DNA from: Sclerurus mexicanus
Lineage: Eukaryota; Chordata; Aves; Passeriformes; Furnariidae
Length of the DNA: 64,000 bases
Direction of reading: 5' to 3'
Assembly (NCBI GenBank): GCA_013396755.1
Contig: VWZF01005257.1
Span: 432,191 to 496,190, forward strand
Shown piece after piece: positions 23,886-35,597 of the stretch. The notes under the pieces are model-generated. The model saw only the letters and a program-made list of their open reading frames with translations, ran no database searches and was not told where the DNA came from. Made by a program: the position numbers and the translations under genes. How positions within the stretch are numbered: the stretch's first letter is position 1; the number at the start of each line of letters is the position of its first letter.

Positions 23886-26800
23886 AAATATTAAATTCCT
23901 TCTGTTCAGATTAAGTAATTATGTGCTGGGGTTTTTTTGAGAGTTTTTTTTTTGTTTGATTTTGTTTTAGTATAATTTTGTGATTGTTGGTTGCTCTGGT
24001 AAATTCATCAAGTAACAATTTTATGTCATGTTGAAGGTCAACACTGGTGATTGCTGACCTTCAAATGGAAATGACTGTAATGGGCTCCTGTATAGTTGAG
24101 TGGATATACCTTTTACCAAGTCTAATGGCCTAGAACTGATAAATTTAAATCAATTACTCTACATTCACACTCTTGTGGTTTTATGATTACTAGGTGTAAA
24201 GGTATCTGCAGTTCTGAATTGTCTTAGACATTTACAACTCATCACATGGCATATAGAAGCCACATACCATGATTGAAGAAGGTACTTTTTCATGAGAAGT
24301 TATATTTCTAGCTAACTAAGTGGAATTGAATGCTTTTGGCAGTTCTGCATCCTTTGCTCCCATGGGATAAGGTGGATCAATTTACATGAAGAATATTGTT
24401 GGTAAAATCTGAAAGGTCATGGTACTCAGACATACCTAATAGTCTGCCTTCTGAAAAATCAATCTGTCTGCATTGATTAGGTGAAGAAAACTATTGATGT
24501 TTCTGTTTGTTTTAGAAACTAATGGATGTGTTGAAAGTAAACTTTATTTCCATTGACTTTATTGGGACTTCTTAAATCTAATAATTTTTTTGGTTGCTTG
24601 TTTTACATACAAGAATAATCTTTATGATTTAGAAAATATCAATTCCATAAATCTAAAATTTTTAGGAAAATATGCCATAAAGAGAAAGAATATAAGGTCC
24701 TAGAATGAAATAGTGAGAAATAGGAAAACTAAGCTATGATCTACTCTGGGGTAGATCCTCCTAAGACTATTTCAGGGATGCTCTTTCACATATAATAAAT
24801 CACTGCAGGTATGATTGAGGAGTTAAGTTCCTATCCAATCTGAGCAGTCTAGCCATTAAGCTACTCTGAAGATGACGTGTATCTTATTTTTGTTCATCTT
24901 TCATTCTATAGCTTTTCATTCTGAAAAACATATGAGCAACACCTTACTCAAATCCGTGGACTTATTTCAGCATAAGGAGGCAATTTTTTGTCTTTCAATC
25001 TCATGAGTAGAAAGGCTGCTGATGTTCAATTCCAATTCTGCCAAGCCCCTCAAATAAATAATTTAATCATATAGATTTGAAAATAATATTAACATGAAAC
25101 ATAATAAATAATTTGTGAAAAGAGGCAGTCAGTGTTTGGAACGAAGGAGTTTTATTTTCATTCTCTATGCTTACTTACACTTTCCAGAAAATAAGAGTTT
25201 AGGTTCTTGATGGACATTGCATTCCAACTTAAAGATTATTTTTTTGCCTTTAAAGACATACTTTAAAGTTTTGTCAGTAAAGGGCTGAAACTGGATTGTG
25301 GCATAAAATTAATTTGTAGCAGTGATGATGGAGTTTTGACGTCCTCATTTAGATTTTTTTTTTTTTTTTAATTAAAGAAGACAGAGTGATTGTTAACTCC
25401 AGAAATTGGACTGTTAAGGTCAATTGGTGGACAGTCTCAAGAGTTACCGGTAGAATAGAGGCAACTGTATAATTTTTTTAGCAGTCCTTGAAACATAAGC
25501 TTAGTGTTACAGTTCAGTTTACGCAGACCTTTTTCCTTATTTTATACTGCATTAAGACGCTTCAGTACTTTATTTCAGTTCTGTTCTGATGTTGGTGTAT
25601 ATAAGAGTGGAAAGCTTTTAAATGTATTTTTCACAGCAAGATTTAATTAGTGGATTAATTTTTACCTCGTTGTTGTACTAGTCTCTAGTTATCTTGCTGT
25701 ATTATAGAACATACTGCTACAGTAACCCAACTTTCATGCGTTGTCTCCAAATATATGTCTTTGAAATTTGTATCATTAACATACTGAATCCACCCGTATG
25801 GTCTCTCAGTGCTGTTATCCAAAACACAAGAAAGTATCTGGTAATCCTACCAGCTTCTTCAAGGTGAAGAAAACAGGAAGGTCTTAGCTAACTGTGTCTT
25901 AGACTATCAACCTTTGTATGATGGGTACTGCAATTATTGTTTTCGTTTAGAATATTCATGTATTTGAAAAATAAGTGTGAATTCATATGGATACACATAA
26001 TTAAAACAATACTATAATAGTCAGCTCTGTTAGATGAAGAGTTGATCATATCAGGTCTTTGAATCTGGTTTAACCCACTGGTTTTCCATTATAGCTGCTG
26101 CCTCTGTGCATCACTAGAGTTTGAGCGTTAAACCATATACAAAAAAAATCTGTACGGATTTACTGTTCCCATAACATGCTACTAAAAAAAATCAGTTTCT
26201 GTAACAAAGGACATAAACATATTTTGAGCACTGTACAGATCATACGAACATCCTGGACACATTGGTTTTGATGTTCATTGATAGTTCCAAGGTTCCTTTA
26301 TTTAAAAAAAAAAAAAAAAAAAAGGTATTAATTATTTGATGAATTCTGTGGATACTCTGAAACTCTGCTGGAATTCTTAGCATTACTCTTTAAGTTGATA
26401 CAAATGTGAGAATAGGCTGAAAAAAGGCTATTTTTGTATTTATTTTTCATGTCTGAACATCACTGCTGTCTCCATTTCTTCAGATTTGTGTGTTCATAGA
26501 AATCACAGTTTTAATACATACTGTGTTTCTGCTCATCTGTGTATTTACACCAATTATGGGCCATATATTGTCACATTAAACCATAAATCATAAATATCTT
26601 TTCCCTGGAAGGAAGGAAGTACAGTTTAGCATTTTACATATTGTTCATATGGCAAGAATTTTTCATTTTCACTACCACATGAGTGCAGTGAATGCAGACA
26701 TCAAAAATCAAATCAAATCAAAACAGAGACAGCACTCAGATATATTCTATTTAAATGTGTATAGACCTATAACATGTCTTAATCTAATCTTTAATAGTGG

Positions 26801-29800
26801 ACAGTCTTTTTTCTTCATTTTCAGCTATGAAGGAGGTAGAAAAGGCATGTTGGAGGGATTAGATTCTTTGAATTTTAGGGGTTTTTTTGGAAACAACACC
26901 ATGATTGATTGCATGACAACAAAATTCAGTTGTTGTGTTGGTGTAAGAAAAAATTCTATTGACTGTATGACTATAAATATGAATGTTTTTAAATGATAAA
27001 AGAGTCAAATTCTAACACTTGAAATTGAAAATTGAGATCTTATGTTTTAATAAAGTCAAGGGAAGCATATTGTCAAAAATAAGTGTTCTGTCACTATAGA
27101 CATTGACAATTTGAGACAAAAAATAAATTTTCTTTCAGTGTTTTATACAGCTGAAATTTTTAAAATCACCTTTGCACCTTTTTCCTCATCCTTTATTCAA
27201 TATTATACTCTGAGCTAACTCAGTTGAATGTTTTACTTAGGTGGTTATGTCATTAATATCCTTTTCATTAGTAAATTTAATTCAGAAGTAAATTCTTAGT
27301 AAGTATGTCTGTATATGGCAAAAGTTGTGTTATTTGGCTTCATTCTAGTGTTTCACTGCTTAATTGAAACATTAAAAATATTAAGTAGAAATTATTTAGG
27401 TCAAAATTTACTAGGGTAACTTTAAAGAAGTAGAAATAAATCACATATTTTAGCATGTTTGCACATGCATTAGTCAAATTAAAAAAAAAAAAAAAGAAAG
27501 AAAAAAAGCAGAGGGGGGATTCAAAAGTTAAAAATTGGGCACTCTGAATAAGTACTCTGCCAAAAGACATGACATAAATGATTATATTGAAATGTATTGA
27601 AATATTTTCCAAAGGTGTTAGAATCTGTGGAAGCACAAATATTGTAGTATAGAACTATAAATTTTGAGTATAGAAAATGAGTATAGAACCTCAAATTTTG
27701 CTATAGGAAGGAATAAAGAATAGCAGAGAGTTAATATTCTCTGAGATATATGTTTCATTTTATTAAACTCTGAACTTCATTAATTAATAAATTTGTATTA
27801 AATTTTTAAAATACATTAATGTCTTTTTCACACCTGGGTAGTAGGGCTTAATTTAGGAAGAACTCTAGGTTCTTAAAAATGTTTTTGTCTATTTTTCTGA
27901 AGTGTAAAAGAAAAAGATCTATGTAGGAGTAACTAAAAGAGATCTGGTTTGCCACATCTGTAATGTGATTCTGGACAAATGAAATAGCTGTAACTCTTAC
28001 AAATTGTTTTCTACTCCACATATGTTTTATTCAGTAAAAAATAAAGTGTATTATTTTGCTACAGAAAAGAGAAAACCATACAATAAGATGTGAGTACCTA
28101 ATGTACAGTGCCCATGATGTAACTAACTCTTGCAGATGTACAAAGTTGTTTACATTACCACTGTTGGTCCCTAGTAGGAAATGGATAGTAACTGATTTTT
28201 TATATTGTGTCTTACTGTAACCTCAAGATATTCATCATAGTGTTGTGGAAACTCTTGTGGAAAAATGAGGAGAAAGCCATGTTTATAAAAAAACCAAAAC
28301 AACTCAGAGGTTCATATAGCAGTCTTGTTTTGTCATTTCTGCATTTGTGACTGCATGTGGTTACTTCTTTGTCCTAAAACAATAAACTCCAGTGTTTCTG
28401 CACTGCTTTCTTCCTAGTTAAGACAAATGTATTCGTAGCCTTATACAAAATCAGTTCTCTCATGTATATTTATAAATACTGTAGAGAAAAGAAACACAAC
28501 TTGTCAATACTTTGCATCAGAATTGATTCAAATTCAATTGAAAGTATGGTGGTGATATTCAGGAAATGGACAATAATAGAATTCAAGACATTGATCTAAG
28601 GAAAGGAAGTATGTGGTTTTGAGATTTGGGAGGGGAGTTTATTTGTTTTTTTAAACACCAAAAATTGTTAACCCCAAAATAATCTAGTGCCACTTATCTT
28701 CCTGTACAAAAATAAATAAGTATGAGATGACAAACTCATAAATCAAATCTGCCACAAGCAAACCCAACAGATGATATGCTGACTACTGTTATTAATGAAA
28801 AATATTTTAACATTCTTCAATATCAAAATTTGTTTTACTAGCATTTCTATAACTGTGTTATCCTCAATTACTTTATAGCACTGCATAACACTGTAATGTG
28901 ACCTTCAAATGCTTAAGAAAGAAGATATTGTTCTTTCTTGGATGAGGATTTATTGTCATCATAATGAAGAAATAAATAAGTATGGACCACATGTAAGGTA
29001 AACAGCACTTAACTAGTCCATGATACTAGAATAATTTAGCAGTGGAACTATATTTTTGTAAGGACCATTGTGGTTCTGCTACTATTTTGCAGGAGAGTGT
29101 TGATAATCGTTGAACTGATGACCTTAGTGCTTTAGAAACAATTGTTTTCTGAACATGAGTCATTGATTTTTTTAAAAAATTGAGTTAAAGAAAAGATTTT
29201 TAATGTGGGAAAAAATCACACAATTTTCAAGAAAACTTAACTTTATTCATTTTTTCTGTTTTCAAAACATTGCACAAAATCTTGCAGCTTATAAACTGTT
29301 CAATTTGTTTCCATCAGGAAGTAATGAATGCTTCAATAATGTAAAAAAAATTGTGGTGTTAACACCAACAGATGAAGGATACTGATGATAATTAAAAGCC
29401 TTGGATCTTTATGGGTTTTTTTGGTGAATATATGCATTCTCTGAAATAGAAAGAAATTAATGTGAATTAAATAATATGCCTTGGCACTATTGCAACTACA
29501 ATTTAGTTATCAGTTACTAACTGATTAGGTAACAAAGGATTAGAAATCCCATTTTCTTAATTTTTGGGCCTATTTTTCACTATCATAGTTCTTATCCAAG
29601 AACAAATTATTTTATTTTGTTCCAAGTGCTTATTTTTTTCTGAAATATATCAGGTCACAAAATTCAGCGTATAATTTATTTATAAGGAATTTATTAATAG
29701 TGACCAAATATATGATGACAAGTCACAAGAGGTTTCCAAAGAGACCTTTCCGAATGTGTGGTGCTCACTAGTTTCTAAATGCAGATATGTTAATGTCATT

Positions 29801-30807
29801 GAACAGTGGACACAACTTGCACAGAAATGTTTAATTAAATGCTTCAAGATACACCTAAATTAAATTTCATAAGAACAAATCAAGTTCATGTGCATGGAGT
29901 GGAAGTTTTGCACCCTGGAATGCTGAAGGTCATATGCCAATCAGCAGAAGTTGTGAAAACTGGAGTCTATGAGGAGCAATGACTAGAAATGCATTAAATT
30001 CCATTTATTCCTCTTATGAAGAAAAAATATTCATCTCTAAATCTTGGGCATGATTCCCTAACTTGCATATAGTAATTTAGAATATTATGTTCTAAATCAT
30101 CTTTTATAATTTTCTGAATAGACATATTCATCCCATACATTTGTGTTTTGTCTATTATAAAGATGTGTTCATATAAGGAAATAATAAAATAGAATCAGTT
30201 GTTGAAAAAAACCCACCAATGTATCTTTAATTAAAGCAATGTAATACCTGAAAAGTTTTTAAAATATTTGTGTTCAATGCTGTAAGCTAAGATTTCACTT
30301 GTACTTTATGTTAAATACAATACATTAGTGGATTTTTCCTCATCCTGAAATGAAAAAATAAAGTAATTATGTTATTGTATATGTAATTACAAAATTTCAA
30401 TAAATGCTCATAACAAAGACATGGTAAAAATTAAGTTTTACATATTTAGGGCTTCTTGCTTTGATCCAAGAAGAAAATGGAATTATATCTTTAAATCACA
30501 CAGCCATGAAGAAGAAAACAAAAAATACTGTAAACCTGTTTGGATTGAAAGCATATTTCACTTCAATTGGGCTGTTCTATGAAAATGAAGAGTTGTTAGC
30601 TGGTGTGCTGGAAATGTACACTGTATTTCAACTATATTTCTTTTTGGTTAGAACACTTGCACAGAAGATAAAAAATAATTTTTCTGAATATGAATGAGAC
30701 ATGGAAAGTACAAAACTTTGGGACTTCTTTTAACCTACAACATTGATATGAATGACAAAGCAATTTATAAAATATAGCAAGGTTATATATTCTCAAGTAA
30801 TATTTAT
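23886..30807. other. Nearly 7 kb of AT-rich sequence with no identified repeat
   Basis: I recognise no exon, RNA gene or transposon here. Simple tracts include a poly-T run around 25354-25369, a 20-A run at 26304-26323 and a poly-A stretch at 27480-27495. The 115-codon open frame at 26649-26996 (+) has no domain, is AT-rich and Asn/Lys/Phe-biased, and I take it as chance. The frame at 27340-27636 is the complement of the poly-A stretch. Confidence 0.55.
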
Positions 30808-31762
30808 AGAATAATAGAATCATAGAACGGTTAAAGTTGGAAGGGACCTTAAAGATCACTTAGTTCCAACCCTTCTGCCATGGGCAGGGACACCTTTCCC
30901 TGGACCAAGGTTGGTCAGAGCCCTATCCTGGCCTTAAACACTTCCAGGAGTGGGTCATCCACAACTTCTCTTGGAAACCTGTCCCAGTGCCTGATCATCC
31001 TCACAGTAATTTTTTCCTAATATTTAATCTGAACCTACTGTCTCTCATTTTTAACCCATTCCCTCTTGTCCTGTCACTACATGCTCCTGTAAAAAGCTCC
31101 TCTCCAGCTTTCCTTAGGTTCCCTTCAGGTACTGAAGGCCTACAATTAGATCACCCTTCTATTAGGTCATACCTTCTATTTTCCAGGCTGAAAGAAACCA
31201 ATTCTCTTTGTCTTTCCTTGTACAAGAGGTGTTCCATCTCTCTAATCATCTTGATGGCTATCTCTGGACTTCTCCAACAGGTTGATGCCCTTCCTGTGCT
31301 GGGGACCCCAGAGCTGGATGCAGCACTCCAGGGGGTCTTGCCAGAACATAGTAGAGGGGCAGAATCCCCTCCCTCAACCTGCTGGCCTCATTGCTTTTGA
31401 TGCAGAACACAATTGGATTTCTGAGCTGCGAGTGCACACTAGTGGCTTACGTCCAGCTTCTCATCCATCAGTACTCCCAAGTCCTTCTCGGTAGGGCTGC
31501 TCTCTGTTCATTCCCCAGCCTTTATACTGGGGGTTGCCCCAACTCAGGTGCAGCACCTCGCACTCCATCTTCTTAAACCTCATGAGATTACCATGGGCCC
31601 ACTTCTCAAGCTTGTCCAGGTCCCTCTGGATGGAATACCTTCAGGTGTGTCAACAGGACCACTCAGCTTGGTGTCATCTGCAAATTTGCTGTGGATGCAC
31701 TTGATCCCTTTGTGTATGTCATTAATAAAGATGTTAAATAACACTGGTCCCAATATGCACCA
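30808..31762 (-). mobile_element. CR1 LINE, 0.95 kb 3' part with readable RT end
   Basis: The left edge has AGAATCATAGAAC and GTTGGAAGGGACCTTAAAGA, the complement of the CR1 3' terminus. The minus strand then runs back through the ORF2 C-terminal region: GTCCCAGTGCC near 30980 and CCAGAGCTGGATGCAGCACT near 31310. It reaches the reverse-transcriptase palm, where codons for FADD (complement of 31673-31684) follow a readable LFNIFINDI stretch (complement of about 31711-31737). That palm segment is open for about 55 codons before a stop near 31590. The element is 5'-truncated just upstream of the palm motif, so it cannot make a working enzyme. The 137-codon plus-strand frame at 30987-31400 is antisense to the element and is not a gene. 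Confidence 0.95.
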
Positions 31763-34164
31763 GTATATAAAATATAATTTGGTTATATAAATAAATGATA
31801 AAAATTATAAAATAAACATAAGCATGTTTTGTAGTCATGGAGAATCACAGAAAAATTGTGAACCATCCAATTCATGGCATGTTCCAAAACTCGGGCACAG
31901 TGATGTGGACTCACTTCAAGGAGTAAATCACACAATAGCAGAATCAGAAATGCTTGACAAATGTTGTTTATGAACTCTAAAATAGATACTGTGCAATTTC
32001 TTATTCTACACAGTGCACAATTCTTTTAACACAAACATTATGATAAATTCTGATATTCAGTATCTGAAATTACATGAGTGCTCTGTGTATAAACTACTAA
32101 GCTGTGGGTTTGTACTAGTGAAGGTAGGCTGACACAGTCCAGGTTGGATGTGCATGTAGGCCAGAGTATTTCATATCCATTTTTGAACTGTGGCCAAAAT
32201 CATAAGGCTTTGTATTTTTCTTAAACTGTGCTAATGGGCTAGGGAACTTCTCTTGCACTGGAGTATGAGTTCAATTTGGCTCCAGAGAAACAGGAGCTGT
32301 TTCATAAGATCAGCTAAATTGATATTTAGAAATGTCACCCGTGATATGGTGGCCTTTTCTAATATATCCTAAGGTAAATATAATCCTTTAACTCAAAATT
32401 TTTGTTGTTGAAATTATATGGTCATATAGCCTCTTTCTTATTTGGAGTCTTTAATATTTTAATTATATTAAAAACAAAATTGGATTTGCAAATGCGTTTG
32501 CCTTTTTTTTTTCTTCCTCTCAAGATCACTCATTTCTACTATTTATACATATGGTGGGAAGCATGTCATTAGCATGATAGGAAATGGTTGAGCAAAAGTT
32601 AAATGTCTGATCAAAGAACTTCCACTGAGAAGGGAGGAAATGGGCCTTGTTAGACTGAGCAGAAAAGAATTTTTGGCATGAGAAACATATATAGGAAATG
32701 GTGAAAAGCATACATACCAACTAAAGATTTTTAATAAATGGTGATGTCTTTCTATGCATAGCCTTCAAAAGTTAAGAAGAATGGTGTAACACTTTTATCT
32801 CCAAACCTTTTTACTTTTTTTTTCTGTGTATTGTGTCCTCTTACCCTTTTGCCCAGCCTCCTGCAAAACTAGGTATAATTCCCCTAATGACACCAGCAAA
32901 TGTTGACAGAAAAATTATGCTGCTTTAGAATAGTTGTCAGGTAAATTGCTCAAGAGACCTGCCAGAAATGCCTTACTGTTCTCATAGCACACGCATTAGA
33001 GTTAACTTCTGGGTGATCTGAAAGAAGAATAATGCTACATACTTTCTCTTAAAGATCAGAAATAGCAATATAATCCTGCAAAAAGGCTTTAGATGTGCTC
33101 TGAAAATTGCTTATTGTGAATTCTTTCTACCACAATGCAGTAACTCAATGGCTTTTAGGAACCTATCAAAATTACACAGTTTTTGAGTGTTTGGTGTTTT
33201 TTTTTCTCCCTTTTTAATGCCAGGTAGCATTTCCATTTAGTTACTCCAGAGATCTATTGTTCAGAAAAAAAACCCCAACAAACTAAACCAAAAGACAACT
33301 ACCCCACTGAGGTTATCATGTTGCTATGAGGTGGGCAGCTCTCAATTTACAATGTAGTCAAGTACATGGATAAGTAAGTCAGAAAAGTTTAACTGTAAAG
33401 TATTAATACATGAATATATTGCACTAATGTAAGGTCCTAATGTGCATTTAGGACAACTGTATGAAATTGCTTACACCAGGCAGTAAGATAATCTACATGG
33501 GAATGTTGCTTTTAACTTTTCCATATGTATTAAATAAGAAGCAGCTGTGTGGACTTCATAAACTGGACTATGGTATGCATGAGATATATAAGGTAACACA
33601 TAAAACAGAAGGAGTGTAATTACAGAAGGACTGTAAGTGGTAAAACTAATGTTTTTTTTCAGTGCGATAACACTGATCTCAAAATGTAGCATGAGGTTGC
33701 AAAAAAAACCCCACCAAACAAAAAAAACATATTGATGTTTTAGACAAAGGTGTTCATATCTCTTCTCCACCCACAGAAATTGTGTTTAAGTGGCATTCAG
33801 AAGTCTTGTTTATAGATGTTTGGAAGTGGCCTTGTTCAAAATAAAAGTTTGAATGAATTACTAGTCCGTTATGCAGATCAGCTTCATAAGACTTGTGCAG
33901 TGGCACTGTGATTTTGGGAAATGTGGAAGTTGTGTTGCAGTGCTCTGCATTGTTGGTCTGACCATACACTGTAAATCTGACATGAGAAAAATGTGATGCC
34001 TTTCCTGAGTTTGCTTGTATAATTTGCACACGTCATATCAAGTAGATTGGAAACTATTGGGAATATCACACAGCTGGTACATACAGGTCCAGAAGATTCC
34101 TAAAACAACTGGATGATAAATTCATAGCACCAGTACTAAGGGATGGGGCAATCCTGATTGTACA
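31763..34164. other. AT-rich unique sequence
   Basis: No exon or confident repeat is recognised. A8C4 homopolymer junctions are at 33265-33276 and 33701-33712. Overlapping minus frames at 33471-33770 and 33754-34029 have no domains. Positions 34085-34164 may be an extension of the next CR1. Confidence 0.5.
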
Positions 34165-34830
34165 TACAGAGTGGTGAATGAGAGGCTGAAGAGTTGTGGT
34201 GCAGAAAAGGACCTGGGGGTCTTGGTCCATGGCAAGCTGAATATGAGTCAGCAGTGCCCTGGCAGCCAAGAGGGCCAGTTGTGTCCTGGGGGTTGTCCCA
34301 CTGCTCTGCACTGGGGCGGCCTCACCTTGAATATTGTGTGCAGTTTTGGGAGCCACAATATAGGAAAGATATTAAGCTATTAGAGTGTCCAGAGGAGGGC
34401 AATGAAGATGGTGAAAGTCCTTGAGGGGAAGCCGTGTGAGGAGCAGCTGAGGGTGCTTTGTCTGTTCAGCCTGGAGAAGAGGAGACCGAGGGGAGACCTC
34501 ATTGTAGTCTACACCTTCCTCATGAAGGGAAGTGCTGGCACCTATCTTCTCTCTGGTGAGCAGTAATGAGGACATGAGGGAACGGCATGAAGCTGTGTTA
34601 GGGAAGATTTAGGTTGGATATTAGGAAAAGGTTCTTCAACCATAGTGTGGTCAGGAAATGCAGACGGGTCACTGGGGAAGTGGTCACAGCACCAGGACTA
34701 AGAGAGTTCCAGAAGCACTTGGATGCATAGTGTGATTTTTGGGGTAATCCTGTGCAGGGTCAGGAGTCGGACTTTTATGATCCTTGTGGGTCCTTTCTAA
34801 CCCAGGATTTCCTGTGATTATGTGATTGTA
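34165..34830 (+). mobile_element. CR1 LINE 3' half with ORF2 C-terminus remnants
   Basis: Plus orientation. The translation AEKDLGVLV is at 34201-34227, and PHLEYCVQFW at 34320-34349 lies in a different frame, so at least one frameshift separates these two conserved CR1 ORF2 motifs. Next comes the CR1 'LFSLEKRRPRGDL' region (about 34458-34500, CTGTTCAGCCTGGAGAAGAG). The tail ATCCTGTGCAGGGTCAGGAG and ATGATCCTTGTGGGTCC follows and ends in TGTGATTATGTGATTG at about 34830. The tail variant (CCTGTGCAGGGTCAGGAG) is the same subfamily as the two copies near 38.3-38.7 kb. The copy is inactive and 5'-truncated. Confidence 0.93.
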
Positions 34831-35011
34831 TGACATGGTGCATGGATGTTTGTTAAAGCAATTTTTCACCTTTTTCTCCCTCTCTTTTCATGTTGTATCT
34901 TGGGCTTATGACTCTTATATTCTTCCATTTTCTGTGCAGTCTTGCTTCTTGATACCATGGTTAGAAACTAAAAATCAACTTAATAATACAAATATAGGTC
35001 ATGTAATTTAT
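34831..35011. other. Unique spacer between CR1 and LTR
   Basis: AT-rich sequence with nothing recognised. The last five bases (TTTAT, 35007-35011) are a possible target-site duplication of the following LTR. Confidence 0.5.
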
Positions 35012-35597
35012 TGTTGTGGTTTAACATGGGTAGGTAGCTCAAGTCCCCACAGCAGCTCATTCACTCCCCTTCCTGGTGGAATAGGGGGTAGAATTGTGAG
35101 GTTAAAAGTGAAAAAAACCCATGGGTTGAGATAAAGACAGTTTACTAGATAAAGCAAAGCTGCATACACAAGCAAAGCAAAATATTAAGTTCATTTGCCA
35201 CTTCCTCTCACCAGTGAGATGTTTAGAGTCATCCCAGGAGAGCAGGGCTACATCACTCTAATATCAACTAACAACAGTTAGTTGAGAAGACAAACCCATT
35301 ACTCTGAATGCCCTGCCCTTTCTCCTCCTTCCCTCAGATTTATATACTGAGCATGACATCATAAGGTATGGGGTATCCCTTTGGCCAGTTGGGGTCAGCT
35401 GTATCAGATATGTCCCCTCACAGCCTCGTGCCCACCCCCTGCTCCCTGAGAAACAGAAAAGACTCTGACATTGTGCAGGCACTGCTAAGCAAGAGCTGAA
35501 ATAGCTAGTGTTATGACACTGTTTTGTTCACAAGTCCAAAACACATTATAGGAGCTGCTATGAAGCAAATTAACTCTGTTCCAACAAAACCAGTACA
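35012..35597 (-). mobile_element. Complete solo LTR, avian ERVL-like, minus orientation
   Basis: Both ends are visible: TGTTGTGGTTTAAC at 35012 (complement of GTTAAACCACAACA) and AACAAAACCAGTACA ending at 35597 (complement of TGTACTGGTTTTG). Inside are AACCCATGGGTTGAGATAAA, TTTATATACTGAGCATGACA (complement of a TATA-type promoter region, TATATAAA at about 35339-35346) and ATCCCTTTGGCCAGTTGGGG. The length of 586 bp suits a full LTR. Flanking TTTAT (35007-35011) and TCTAT (35598-35602) match at four of five bases, a plausible 5-bp target duplication as expected for ERVL. No internal genes are present. Minus-strand U3/R sequence might once have acted as a promoter reading leftward. The family assignment is from memory. 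Confidence 0.88.

Noticed and set aside
26304..26323. Processed pseudogene tail (20-A run)
   Set aside because: No transcript-like sequence precedes the run, so it is a plain homopolymer.
26649..26996. 115-codon open frame with a repeated ID-CMT motif
   Set aside because: The similarity between the two halves is short, the composition is that of the flanks, and no family is recognised.
30987..31400. 137-codon plus-strand open frame, the longest in the window
   Set aside because: It lies wholly within, and antisense to, a CR1 element, so its length reflects the GC-richer repeat.
9853..35597. A 25-kb provirus bounded by the two minus-strand LTRs
   Set aside because: The copies are strongly diverged, no gag, pol or env sequence lies between them, and many unrelated repeats intervene.
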